Shown here: in pieces, positions 1 through 13,100 of the stretch
Position numbering within the stretch: position 1 is the stretch's first letter
How the letters are laid out: every line of letters starts with the position of its first letter
Assembly (NCBI RefSeq): GCF_021155765.1
Contig: NC_060107.1
Coordinates: 5,442,501 to 5,506,500 of the forward strand
Direction: 5' to 3'
DNA: 64,000 bases
Source of the DNA: Diprion similis
Lineage: Eukaryota; Arthropoda; Insecta; Hymenoptera; Diprionidae
Position numbers and translations under genes: made by a program
Notes under the pieces: model-generated
Databases searched by the model: none
Seen by the model: only the letters and a program-made list of their open reading frames with translations
What the model was told of the DNA's origin: nothing

Positions 1-2822
1 AGTATCGCGCTGCACTTTCCAAACAGTTTTTACAGACACAGACTGCAGACGTGCGGTTGAAACCGCGTTTGCTGCACTACGAACCTGCCGGCTCCGCAAA
101 GTATCGAATTACTTCCGCTTGACAACTTTGCTTTCTACCTTTCCTGCCACAGCAGCAACAGCAACAGCAGCAGCAGTAGTGGTCATAGTTTTTCTTATAT
201 CGATGAAAAATAAGTAAAGAATCTGCACCAGGGTAACAAAATTTAAAGAAAACAGCAGCGTCATTCTGCAGTCATGCCTTGTATATTGTAATGCCTACAC
301 TTAACCCTTTAAGTCATATAGTGACGTGTATTCTTTCCACCCATTTCATATACATTTTATGTATATTCAGAGAAGTTCGATAATATATTTCTTCGCGATT
401 TTTTCCTATTTCTGATAGTATACTAATAGATTTTCAATAATCGAGAGTAATTATTGCGATATAATGGAAATTAGCATTGTTGGAAAGAAATTGATTGAAA
501 AAAAAATTGTCAAAATTGAAGGAATAATTCATTTCTGAGAAACTTGTACAGAAATTATTATAAGTTTTTTGGATCTCTGATTACGAGGCTGAACTCGTAT
601 TTTAAAAATTCAACATCGTGGATGAAAATTCCGAATTCGATAGTATCCGGAGAAAAAATTACGTCCAGAAATCAGATTTTCAAAATTCAGTATAACCAAT
701 CGAATCAGCGACTCCGAAAACACCTGCATAGATTTTTTGTTCTCCGGATTCGATCAAGTTTGAAATCGATTTTTTATTTTTATTATTATTTTTACCCGTC
801 GAAATATTTTTCTATAATCTTTTCCTTCTTTCTTTCTTTCTTTCATTATTTTTCTCATGTACGATGACAATTTTTCGTTCGTTATTCTTACAACGAGAAA
901 TTTTGCTGCACCATGCATCTGCAGGATCAGATCTCGTCAAAATTGCGTCGCGTGATTTGTCACACATGGCGTGAAGAACCGGTATTTCGAGTTACTTGGA
1001 ATGAAGAAATACACGCTCGATGTGTATGTGTCTGTGTCTGTGTGTGTGTCATGAAAATACATTTTACATTTCTAGGTACGTACCTACATGACTACATACG
1101 TAACGTACCTCTGCAACATATTGCCGGTGTAACGTGAATTAACCGTGTGACGCATGGCGATTCGAGATCTCTTGCGCTTTCGAAGAAACTGGGTCGATTT
1201 AAAAGGATCTATATGTCGAAAAATTGACATCATATACGTCCGTATATCTGATGATGATCCATGATTATCCGTTATCGCAACGTCTTTGAATTCTTCACAG
1301 TTTTAATTCTATACATATACTTTTAAGATTGAAGGTTTTTCTTGGTGAAAATGATTTTTACTATTTTCTATACATAACTTTTTATGGAAATTTAAACGTT
1401 ACGTAAAAAAAATTTTTTTTCACATACAATAGTTTTCGGCCAAAATTCCAAGTATGCATATAGTTTCTTATACAAAACTTTTAGATTTTCATGAATATTT
1501 CTATTTTTTTTTTCAGCTGAAAAAAAATCTACAAGATGCTAAAAAAAATTTTTTTTTTTTTTTTCTCTTTTCATGAAATAATACGAAATGTTACAATTTC
1601 TGTAGAAAATTCTTAGTAATAGAAATTTTCATCAGATTTACACATCGCTGACGATATTTCAATCAGCAAAGTCGAGTTTTTATATATATATATATATATA
1701 GCTGCGATGTTAAAGTTTTGCGTTTGAAGTTTTAAAACAACTAACTGGTTTTGTTGAATTCTTCAGTTCGTCGTTGTCGTTTTTATACTTCGTTTTTTTT
1801 TTCTCTCTCATTCAAACGACACTGTGCAGCGTAACGCGAGTAGAAAGGAATTAGGAATAAGAAAAATATTTATCGACATATTTTTGGCTGAAGAATATCG
1901 TTGACAAATTATTTTACCGGAGGTAAAAATATTTCTTAATTAACAAGTCGAATCGAGTGCTGTACCGTTATAAAAGTTGAAAAAAAAAACAACAACAAAC
2001 TACACCGTGCACTGCATAAATGTGCAAATTTACTTTGCTGCTCCGAGTTTCCGAAGTGAGAACGTTGCGTTGCAGTTTTTCGCAATTCGTAAAAAAAAAA
2101 ATGTGCAGACGATCGTAATACGATATATATCGACGAATCAGCGAGCAGACGGTGTAGCTATTTTTTTTTTTTTTTTCAAATGCAAGATTGTTCACCAAAG
2201 TTGATTTTCATTCAAAATTATCGTTTTTTCGCTGTTATCTCCGGAATGATCGACTTTATTGAAAAAATGTAAAGGAAAATTTTGTGGGAAATTTAATTTC
2301 CTACAAAAAGATCCGCCACACCTAAATGCTCGGATTAATATTTCTTGAGATATAGAACTTTAACTAATTACTTGTCGTATATGGATAATTTTTTCACACC
2401 CATGGGAAAGTACACAATATTAATAATACTAACGGCTATAACTTTGAAGGAATTTTTTCTTCGACATATTCAATACTTGACTGTTTTTTTTTTTTCTTTC
2501 TTCAGTCCCCACCTAAAATTTATATATATATATATACATAAATATCATACATATATCATATATCATGAATTTCAAGTAAATTAATCAATCAATCGCGAAT
2601 GATCACAGCAAAGTGCAATTTTCTATATAATAAATCAATAAATCAGTATCTGAAACGTGACTGAATATTACATAATTGAAATTCCAGTTCCATTATCATA
2701 AAGTGCATGTAGTACAGTAAATTTTTAAATGCATTGCAGTAAAATCTTCGTTCGTCGTATAAAATATTATGTACTTATTATAACCACAGAGAAAATATAA
2801 CTGTATATATATATATATATAT

Positions 2823-3240
2823 GGGGCATTCCAAGTGAAATCGAGGAGTCATTTATCTTTTGATATTTTTTATTGAAGAAAAAAGAAAGATTTTTCTCAT
2901 TCATTTTGAAAAATATGCAAAATATTCAAATTTTTACCAAAAAATGTTTGTTTTTTTTTCAATTTATTTATTCATTTTATTTTTTTTTCATTTTGGAAAC
3001 TAAACTAAAAAAAAAAAAACGTAAAAAAATATGAGGCAACCGCATCCCACTTTCTAATTATGATAGAAATTACTCGTATTTGACCCAGAATCTGTGGAAA
3101 AAAATTGCTGAATTTTAAGAATGACGGTTTTTTTTAGTTATCCTTTTTTTTCTTGAAGTGGAATCAATGCGAAAAAAAAAGTTATGCAAGGATCTGATGA
3201 CAGGAGGCAAATGACTCCTCGATTTCATTTGGAATGCCCC
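2823..3240. mobile_element. MITE-like element with 32-bp terminal inverted repeats
   Basis: The left arm 2823-2854 begins GGGGCATTCC and matches the reverse complement of 3209-3240 at 31 of 32 positions. The interior is about 350 bases of A/T-rich sequence with no coding capacity. Both ends sit inside TA dinucleotide repeats (TATATATAT on the left, ATATGTATATA on the right). A TA-type target duplication is therefore possible but cannot be delimited. The structure fits a nonautonomous DNA transposon; I cannot assign a superfamily. Confidence 0.75.
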
Positions 3241-3607
3241 ATATGTATATATAACATTTCTATGTTAATATGATAAATGTAGTAAATATTATATATATAT
3301 ATGCATGCCCGTGTTATCGTCACGACTTAAACGAATCGAGGATTCTAACCGCTTCTGCACCGTAATTACATGCTTTAATTACGATAATTATCGCCTCGGC
3401 GTTCTAGATCCGTACGTTGTTCTTTCGATCAATGAACCAGTTATACACTGTATTGTATATAGGTGTATGTATATGTATGTATATATATATGTATATATAC
3501 ATGTATATGCGTCCAGACACGCGGTTTGCTGGGAAATCTTATCTTGCGTCAACAGACTATTCGCTAAACTCGACTTGCAAGTTTGGTTAAGAAAAACAAT
3601 TTTTATC

Positions 3608-3650
3608 TTCCTTCTTCTTCTTCTTCTTCTTCTTCTTCTTCTTCTTCTTT
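3608..3650. repeat. (CTT)n microsatellite
   Basis: About 14 copies of CTT/TTC in a noncoding stretch. It produces spurious poly-Ser, poly-Leu and poly-Arg reading frames on both strands. Confidence 0.95.
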
Positions 3651-3932
3651 TCTCACCCCACAATCACTCGTTGGAAAATCTTCACGATCAATTAGACGAT
3701 CCGACCAATTATTGCTCGTACAAATTCAAGTTTCATCGAATATCCCCGAACCCACGTGGACAAAAATATATATATATATACATATATGGTGTGCAGACGA
3801 ATGAAACGATTTTTTTTTTATTGATTCAAGTGCAATAGCCAAAGAACTTTTTGAAATGAACTAAAACTAAAAAGAAACTACAAACAATATATTTCGCCGT
3901 GGTTCATAAATTCAAATGAAAAAAACAATGTG

Positions 3933-3957
3933 AAAAAAAAAAAAAAAAAAAAAAAAA
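3933..3957. repeat. Poly-A tract of about 25 bases
   Basis: An uninterrupted A run followed by TTT. I found no flanking target duplication or gene-derived sequence that would mark it as a retroposon tail. Confidence 0.85.
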
Positions 3958-4444
3958 TTTCTACACGTATACGAATGTACGTATGTTAATACGTGGGAAA
4001 TTGTAGAATTTTTAATGCGCAAGCGAAATATATTCGATCGCGAATTATTTTTCAGGTTTGATTGATTGTAAATCGGTACACGTAATGCTGATATATATAG
4101 GTATTTATGTATGTATCTATATACGTATGATGGGAGGAACAAGGCGGGAGAGAATGCTCCAAGAATTATACATTAGAACTCACGGGTATATATCGATATA
4201 TGTATACATACAGGTGTACTATATATGTATATGTATGTATACGGACGAGTATATAGACGAATTGCAATCGTACGTATACCTGCTACTTCATCTGCGGTAC
4301 TTTGAACTCTGCCTACAGCTAAAGTTGTTGGCGACACACCAGTTTTGCGGGAGTAGTAAGCTCTCGATCCGGATCTCACGCGATTTAAAAATGGGTCAAG
4401 ATGCGGTATTTTGCACTCAAGACTGAATAAAATACCTCCGTTTG

Positions 4445-4487
4445 TCCTCCTCCTCCTCCTCCTCCTCATCCTCATCCTCATCATCCA
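4445..4487. repeat. (TCC)n / (TCA)n microsatellite
   Basis: Tandem TCC units grading into CTCATC units. It creates false poly-Ser and poly-Arg frames. Confidence 0.9.
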
Positions 4488-5683
4488 TTCCGCGTAGCGA
4501 TCGACTCGCCATCAACAAATATATCCTCAATTCTTATTTGAACAGGTATCGGCGGCTGCTATTTTATACCTGCAGGTATACTGCACGGAATTTATTTATC
4601 TTTTCGTTTGGTTTTTTTTTTTTTTTTTTGTTTTTTTTTCTTGTTGTTATTTTTTATTTTTCTTCAAACTTACAGGATATGAACTGGTTCCCTTGAAATT
4701 TGCATTCCATATAATTTATCATGTTATATCTACTTTCGAATAAGTTTATATACCGAAGGCGAGAATAAGTCCGAGGGTGTGGATTAATTATTATTGATTG
4801 CCAAAGGTGATCTGATTTTGAGATTCCACCTCCTTCGATCTACTTCTTATACGTACCTATTATTATAACTACTTTCTGTAAATTTGTTCATTTTCTTTGT
4901 TTATTATTTTTTTTTTTTTTTTTATAATACATAATGACAATTAGTTTGAACAGAATTATTGATTAAATGTAGTCGGACGATCCGCTCTATTGTATATAAT
5001 AATTTTTTCCCTATAGTCCTCAATTTTCTCTTCCTGTTCCTGTTCCTGTTTCTGTTACTCAGCATGTCTTTACGCCAATTGTGATTATTGATAATTATTA
5101 ATTATTTAGTTTATATCGTGAAAGAATTACCGCCGGTATCGTGACCCGGATAAATTATCTCGAGACTTTTATTATGACCTCTTCGCCTGCAAAGCGTCGG
5201 AGTTGTTTCTCACGTTCTCTTCTAAGGAGAATATATATATGGTATAAGTGGATAAAGAAATTAAAACTGTCTGCTAAAATCTATATACGTATAGTATAAC
5301 ACGAAGGATTTCTGCCAACGTTTTGTATCCTTTTTTTTTAATTAGTATTAGGTAAAAAAAAAAAAAACAATTAAAAAAAGGGGTCATGAAAATTTCATGG
5401 AATTTTTTTCAAAAAAATTTGTAGCACCCTGGCTTTTCTATAATATTCCGATTCGCGTTGTGCGAATATCAAACGTTCCACGTTTAAACCGATTCACTCG
5501 GTCTGATTAGATTTTTTTTTTTTTTTTGTATATTACTGTTAACGAGATAAATGGTTAAACAATCGAAGTGCCATGCACTGAATTCTATCCATAACGAAAG
5601 TTCTTGCATTTCTCAAGGTAGCTGATATTCTTCCACTTTTATTCTCGCCTTATACACGAACCTTCGCTTCTTTCATTTTTCAG

Positions 5684-7995
5684 GCTGAAAAGGACAAACT
5701 AGAGGCCCGACGAATCGCTCTGGAGAAAAGGCTCGAAGGATGCGAATCGGAGCTGCGCGAAAAGGAGGAAGAACTCTTCCTTCAGCTGGAGCGGAGCCTT
5801 CGCCTCGACGACGAGGTCGAACGCATCCGGAGCGACCGGGACGCCTGCGTCGCGGCGCGTGACCGACTCGAGGAAGAACGAGCTGCGGCGCTGCGCCAAC
5901 TCAAGATCCAAGCCTCTCAGAGCGAGGCGACGAGGCGAACCCTCGAAAGAGCTCGCCAGGATGTCATAAAGCAGGCCACCGTCATCCGGGCGGAGCGCGA
6001 CGCCCTCGAACTCGAGGCAAGATCATACGAATAGGAAATAACTCGAAAAACACCAAAAAAGCACCCAAAAATCACCTCGAATTTTTAGAAACTGGCCCAG
6101 GGTAGCCACTGGTCCCAGGAATTCCGGGAAACCTGGAAATGTCATGGAATTCCTGAGATTATCGAATAGTCAGGGTTTTTACGAAAAGTCGTGGAATCAA
6201 TTACTACGTTTAAAAAAAAAAAAAAAAGACCCAAGTGACAGTTCGTACTTTCATGAAAAAAAATAAAAAAAAAAAACATTAAGAAAAAAATTATATGGAA
6301 AATACGTATAATGTATATTTTTTCAATTTTATATTATAACCAATTTATACGGATTAGTGAGGGAAAATTATAAGATTTTTATGCGGAAAAGCTGGAAAAG
6401 TTAGGACATTTCGTGTCGGAAATTTAGTGGTCACCCTGATTATACCACAATTCTAGGGGATTTTTCTAATTCCTAGGGGAAATACAGAATTCCGAACAGA
6501 TTCTGCATTAGCTTCAGCCGCTATCTTGAATTTGTCGTTCAAATGGATAATTACCGATTGTAGATATAAATGAAAATTTTATCAACAAAGTTGTAGGGAA
6601 TTATATTTCTTACAGGATTAGAATACGATCGTTTTTAGTCTGAAGTTGAAAGTGACCGAGTTATTTGACGAAAACAAATTTCATCATAAATTCAAGATGG
6701 CGGTCGTAACGAAGGTAGAATCTGGTCACAATTCTAGAGTTTTAGTACCAATAACACCCTTAGTCTTCCTAATGATTAGAAAAAGAAATTAGCGGTATTG
6801 AATAATTGCAATATCGAGTGGACATTTCGACTGGATTATACCTACTTTCTTCGTCTCTTCCATTCTGTCGAGAAATCCCCCGAAACTTGCTTATTTACGC
6901 AAGACGTGTTATATTTACGACCAGACACGACGAAAGAAGTGGTTCTTCCTTCTTTTTTTTCTACTTTCTTCAAGAAATTATGCCGTTTGATTCGACAGCG
7001 ACGAAAAAGTGATTAAAACAAAGAATTTGGGTTATTGAGTGAAATAATTACGTATACATTTTAATCGACGGAACATTATTTTCACCGTATTTTGTAAATT
7101 AGAACATTTCTATTTTCTTGTATTTCGAATTCACAAGGACGTGAAAATCTGTTTTATAAAATTTTCGAAATCTCTAAACTGGGAATATAAATAAGCTTTA
7201 AATGTAAAGAAGTAGCATATCTATAGGCATACGAGATAGATAATCGAAATTTCGAATTATGGTTAGAATTGTGACGGTTTTAACATTCATGTATCGTTGT
7301 GTCTTCTTATATATTCTTATCAATTCTGACAATTCTACATTTTGACCTCGTTATACTTCGACTTTCCACGTTTTAAAAAATTAATATTGCGATCCGCTAT
7401 TTTCTAATCTTCCTACATTTTCGCCCTCCACCATATTCTTGCTAACGATCGCATTTCTTTTTCCAATTTACTATTTATCTACAAATTTTCAACGATTCTG
7501 GAAATTCTTAAAGCTGACATCATAGACATATACAGTATGCGTAAGATTCGATGAGCGACAAAATTCCTCAGAGCAATTTTTCCTGATGACATATTCTTGC
7601 CCTTGTTCGTCTACTTCTAATTTTTTTTTTTCCCTCGTTATCGTACTTATAATCAACAGGCATACCTTGATCTTTCGCAAAATTTCGAAACCTTGAAAAC
7701 TTGTTTTCAATTCATCCATCCACGTTTAAATTTCCAAAGAGCCTATAGGAACAGATGTAAGACGATCGTAAATCTTGCTATTCTTGTTATTGAACTTGAG
7801 AAATCTCTGCCTGATTTCTGCGAAACCTAAACTTAACTCATCGGTATACACGTGTATCCAATGCCTTGCTTTTTTTCTACGCTTTCTTCCAAATTTTTCT
7901 TACTTTTTTTCTCTTCGTTTATGGTAACGCGAAAAAATCAAACTTTCTGCGTAAACAGACTTGGCGAGGCGTTAGTGTTACGACAATAATAATCT

Positions 7996-8072
<77 letters not shown>

Positions 8073-10156
8073 GTGTTCCAACCGTAGTTGAATTAGGTCT
8101 CATTTGCTTGTTGTCCGTTATCTCGTCGTTCTTGACGAGGCAACTTTCCAAGTAGAAGAAGAAGCGGCGTGAAAAATCGACGAGAGACCGAAAGGTTTTT
8201 TTCTTCTCTCTTATTATCACTATTATTTCTACTCTGTTTTTTCAACCTCTTGCTATTCTTTCACCGTAGAGAAATCAGCCAAATAAATATATGTACACAT
8301 AGTTTATAATAAAAACTTCTCACTATAAGTGTAATAAAATATATATGTAATTGAATTCGGGATATCGTTTTTTCAAATATTCCAAACAATCGATTCTTGC
8401 AACAATTTTTTGTCAAGTAGTAGGTATTCGGTAAAAATTGTGCATCGAAAGGTGTGATTGAAGAAAAAAAAAATAACTGTTTCCTTTAATTACAACCGGT
8501 AGATTGAAATAATTTATTACTCCAAGTGGTAAAAAAAATTAAACTAAATCCGTGTTTGAAGTATCTAGTAAAAAGAAAACGCGTGCAAATGTTGGTTTTT
8601 TTTTTTTTTTATATATATATAATAATTTTTACCTGTACTCTTTATCTATATTGTGATTTTCTTTTACACAGAATGAAATACTGAAGGAAAGGTTGAGGGC
8701 CGAGCAAGGAGAATTGGGCGCTGAACGTCGTCGTCGCGAGGAAGGCGTCGCGGCGCTGAGCCATGAAGCAGCGACTCTACGGCATGCTGCTCGTCATCTA
8801 AGAGCCGCAGCTTTACACGCGACGGCTTGTCGGCGTCGGCGTCGTTGTTCGGTATGCGTTTATGCAAAACGCACTTTTGGCGACGTCGAAGACTTTCGCG
8901 ACGAGTAAGTACACCTTTAATGTCTCACATTTATTTTCCCTTTCAAATCGATATTTGATTTATCAACTCACATTTCGTCAAATATTCAATTCCATTACTT
9001 CTACAGCTTGGTAAACAAAGAAAAGAATAGAAAAAGAAAAAAAGAAACTAACGTGGTCAGTCGGTAATATTAATAATGAAAATCACACTGCTCTTACTTA
9101 TTGTTATAGTTAAGATGTCGACTCAAATTAAATTAGTCGTCTACGAACTTAGGTGATTAGCTGTGACCCGCATCGTAGGTACTTTTGTCTCGCTAACAGT
9201 AACTAAAAGTACTTACAGCTCTGTCGATTGCTAATTTCTTGTTAGCAGGGACACTCAGCACAGGCAAGTATAAGCATAGCAGAGGTTGATGAACTTTCAG
9301 CCTGATTGCAGGCCCTAAATTGATGATAGAAATTCAGTTTAAGTGCCGTGGCGACGCCTGTGGTCAAAGAACCGAACAGTCATGCTTGGATATTTTAGTA
9401 TCGTATATGTGTTCAATTTTTTTTATCTTATTTTGTTACAGTGGGAAACTCTTCAGGTGCCTTCAAGCCCCCCTACAGGATTTACGCACGTGGTTACGGC
9501 CCAGTGCAACTGTAACCAATGCCGCGCTTCCTCCATTGAGAACCAGCTCACCAATGGACCGAGGAATCAGTTTCATTGACGATTCGAGCAGCATCTCGGA
9601 GGATGAAGTGTACCCCAATACTCCAGTTGCTGACGTTTCGCTGTCCTCGACTAATTCAAGCGCGCCGCAAACTGCCAGGGCATTCTCCTCCGACTCTGGG
9701 TAATTGTCAACCTCATTTTATGCATTGATTACTCTATTGTTCTAAAACTGTATCTAAATAGCGCACTAAGCTATTAATAGCGCAATAGAATTACTCAGCG
9801 TAGTGCAAAGATCAATTCTCGATTATTGAATAGCGTTTTCAAATAGCTTGGCGTGTATCGACTGGTTTTATGTATTTGTTTTACTCAAGACCCCAGCCAA
9901 GAAGGGAATTCCTGATGGGAAATCATTCAACATCTAAATTACCGATGTCATTCTTTTTTGCAGATTTTCGTCGGAAACGGGTGATCGTAGATCGCGCTCC
10001 TATGAAGGTGGCAACAACAGCCGAAAGATCAGTGAATCTTCGAGCAACGAACCCGAAGGTCCAAGAAATAGTGGAGGGTTTAATCGTTCTCGATGGACAT
10101 CCTCTTTTCGCAAACTACTAGGGCGCAAGTCAAAGGCCAAACCTACTGCCGATTAA
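5684..10156 (+). CDS. 3' exons of an unrecognised coiled-coil protein
   Basis: Four exons: 5684-6016, 8672-8904, 9442-9699 and 9964-10156 (stop TAA). All phases agree (0, 2, 2), giving the C-terminal 338 residues of a longer protein. The gene starts left of the window or in exons I cannot see. Residues 1 to about 170 are highly charged heptad-like sequence rich in Glu, Arg, Leu and Ala, as in a long parallel coiled coil. The tail is different: a Ser/Asp-rich segment (FIDDSSSISEDE, DSGFSSE) and a basic end (SFRKLLGRKSK). The exons are clearly GC-richer than the surrounding introns. The intron 6017-8671 begins with GC (GAG|GCAAGA), not GT. I do not recognise the family; golgin, myosin-tail or trichohyalin-like similarity would be expected from composition alone. 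AATAAA signals lie at 10183 and 10579. Confidence 0.75.
6098..6438. mobile_element. Degenerate hAT-like MITE candidate
   Basis: The left end reads CAGGGTAGCCACT and the right end AGTGGTCACCCTG, which are inverted copies with two differences. Inside the left end is GGAATTCCGGGAAACC-like sequence, a style I associate with short hAT-type elements starting CAGGGTG. I could not find an 8-bp target duplication, so this may be an old or partial copy. Confidence 0.45.
7997..8071. repeat. (CA)n microsatellite, about 37 units
   Basis: A perfect CA dinucleotide array of about 75 bases inside the large intron of the coiled-coil gene. It makes spurious Thr-His and Cys-Val frames. Confidence 0.98.
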
Positions 10157-10182
10157 TCCTCCTAAGTGACCTTTATATAATG

Positions 10183-10188
10183 AATAAA
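10183..10188 (+). other. Poly(A) signal AATAAA, coiled-coil gene
   Basis: AATAAA 26 bases after the TAA stop at 10154-10156. A second AATAAA at 10579-10584 could give a longer 3' UTR. Confidence 0.55.
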
Positions 10189-13100
10189 TTATCCTATGTA
10201 CACATACGATGTACGTATGATATGTTATAAAAGGCCTGTGCAAATTTTATGACGGTGCATTTAGTATAGTGCCGTTATTTGTTGCAAGAGTTAAAATGTT
10301 GCGTGGTGCAATTATTATATGTATTTGGCTATATAAACTTTGTTAAGATTTGAGAATGAAACGTTTTGCTCGGGCCCGGATTCAAGTAGGAGTTAGAGCG
10401 TTGAATTCTAGTAAAAGTGTATTAGGCAAGATTGAATTCAATTTCTATATTAGAAGAATTAGATTATACTAATTTTTTGAAGAACATGAAATATAAACTA
10501 TCACCTTTTGGGTAAATGTTAAAATGTTGATATGCGGTGATAAGAGAAACGAATTTTTGTTTGTGATTATGTCGTTCAAATAAATTTATAGACTGGAACC
10601 ATTTCGAACCAGACGCTTCCCTCGTCGACCGGACCACTCTTCTATCTCCACATTAATGATTTTTATGTGGAACGCATGTACATCTTCAAAACTACCGAGT
10701 TGTTCCGATATTTTGAGATTTACTGCAATTTCGCCTGGATACAGGATCGTGGCAATTTTATAAGAATCAAAGACTATGGTGCAACAAAGTCTCCGGTTGA
10801 CGTACAAAATTTCGTAAATAAATGATATTTAGATTAAGTAGGTCAATAAATTTGAAGCAATAACCAGTAAGGGTTGCAAGAACACCAAGATATATTCTGA
10901 AATGTGCCCAGGTATTGTACTTACATTTTTTGTTCTCTTTACTTTTGAAAATCATCTTGCCATTTAATTGTCGTTAAGGAAAATATAATTGAACATTTCA
11001 TACATCACTCTTCTCCTAATTTTTAGGTATATACATAAACCAATTGCCAATGGAATTATTAGCATATGTCAATACAATTAATTCGTAAGTTGCGCGCAGG
11101 GTGTGGTTCCTATTTCAACTATATTTATCGAAAAGAAAAAAATTTATTTTCTGATGTAATGATATCAAAATAATTTCTTTTAATGTTACACATTTAAGCC
11201 CTATGTGAATTGATAAGTTTACATGAAGAAAGTATACAGCTATGCGTAATATTTATCTTTAACATAGCAGAATCAATTTTATGGTTGCACAAGAAATTTT
11301 TTTTTCAAAGTTTTACTTATATTACAGATGATTGACCATTCGTTTATTTGATATTTGACAATACTCAGCGCGACCAATTTAAATGTAAGTTACACGTCTC
11401 GACTTTATGTGTTCCAAGCATACTTGCATTCGAATGCTTATAATTTATAGATTTTCATTGACAGTCAATATAATGTCGTACGAACATGAAATATTTTACT
11501 TGGCGGATAATAATTAACTTTATTCTAATATTTCCAAATCGTTATTCATAAACTTTGTACGGAAGAAAAACTGGCAATGAATGGATTTTGAACATCAACA
11601 TTCGAAGTCAACAAGTTAGATCGAATCAAGCGAAAGAAATAATTTTATTTCACCCTCATATTTCTATTTAAATTTGCTGACATATTATGCTATGTGTTAT
11701 TTTATTTTCTGTTATGTTTAAATTGAAAATCTGTACATAATTATCTGCGGAACAAGTCGTTTTCACCAATCAAATTATACCACAGGTTTATCATGCCTTC
11801 GTTTATAAAGTCGAGCTAGCCGGCTTGTAGATATCAGATGTACAAAATTCGTTTCATAGCGCGTGACTTATGAAACAAAAATATTAGTTTTAGGAAGAAG
11901 AAAAATCAATAAAAATGTATTGAATTGTTAAAACCATTGGATTAGAGTTATTTATTATAAACGAAGGAACGTAATACTTAACTAATCGAACGATTATATT
12001 ACCAAAAGGAAAACCGAATTTGAAAATATGTAAACGTAGAGACATATACGAAGCCTTCTACAAGGCAATATGTCGAGCTCGATAATTCTGGTGTAAGTCT
12101 TGCCAGTTGTTTGATGTTTATAATGATAGAATAATTGTCAAGCTGCATTATTACAGCAAAGAAAATTGGTAGATTAATATACTAGAAATGTTACTGGATA
12201 AAAACGTGCTACGCAATGCAGATTTTTTTTTTTTTTTTCATTAGATACCGAATGCTGACGTAAAATCGGCATTACGTAACGCGTAAAAACACGTATACCG
12301 GTATAGTCGCAGGATAGATACCGTTAATAAATTGTCATTAGCACTAGAACTTATACTCTGCCGTAGTTCTGATTGAATACGTTGAATTTTGGAACGAGAA
12401 TATGCAGACGTCAATCTTGTACATCACACGCAGTCAATTTACAGCTGTGCTACAATACCAGCGTCAAAGATTTTGCGAATGCCAAAGCTGAATTAGTACG
12501 CAACATCAGTAGAGACATTCGGTGTGATTTGGCGTGATAATATAATTGGCAGAATATACGATACGTTGATGAATATCTGTTGCCTTTTTTTCATATCAAT
12601 TATATTTACACTGTTTTAAAGCGACCTTTATCTATGAATTGTTTGAAGACTTCGTGCATTTTATTGAAAAAAAAATTTTTGGCAAGGCAGCATTTATATT
12701 CATTAAAATGAGCAGAAAAAATAGCTGCGATTTTATTACTAATATGATTTTTGAACCAATCGTTCATCTCTAGGTTTATTACATAAAAAAAAAATTTCGT
12801 AGTTTTATTATTATCATACGAATTACGAACGACTGTCTTTCGATCATTATTGTTTTTATTATGATGAAAACGTTTAACATACATAATTTTGATCCTACAT
12901 GATAAAAATTTGTTTTTGTATTTGCTTATAAATTCGCACGTGAGATTGTAGCGGAGCGGACCTCTTGCCTCCCTCTGCTAGAACGAGGGTGATCCAGAGG
13001 AAAGACTTGAATCAGTTTATTTTTATTTTTGTTGTTATCACTAGATATACCCATTGTACCTTTACAATGAATTTAAGAAGAAATAAACAAACAAAAATAA

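Larger units (their letters stand above)
1..5683. other. Noncoding region, probably intron or upstream of the coiled-coil gene
   Basis: I see no exon I can support here. The first ~180 bases are less AT-rich than what follows and end in a CAG/CAA-rich tract (about 150-178), which might be 5' UTR or promoter. The rest is AT-rich with many homopolymer runs and microsatellites. Open frames in this stretch are low-complexity (poly-Lys, poly-Phe, poly-Ser, poly-Arg) translations of repeats. The stretch ends in a polypyrimidine tract and AG acceptor at 5681-5683, so at least its right end is intronic. Confidence 0.6.
6017..8671 (+). other. Intron of the coiled-coil gene (GC-AG)
   Basis: 2.65 kb between two phase-0 coding exons. 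It holds a degenerate terminal-repeat element (6098-6438), a long CA microsatellite (7997-8071) and AT-rich sequence. I see no further exon in it. Confidence 0.7.

Noticed and set aside
3305-3838. 177-aa plus-strand frame with poly-Leu and Tyr/Ile repeats
   Set aside because: The frame is the translation of TA and CTT microsatellites; there is no splice context or family feature.
3933-3957. Poly-A run as a retroposon tail
   Set aside because: No target-site duplication and no gene-derived sequence upstream.
10586-10955. Minus-strand frames of 73 and 62 aa in the 3' flank of the coiled-coil gene
   Set aside because: No start context, splice partner or family similarity; more likely 3' UTR or spacer.
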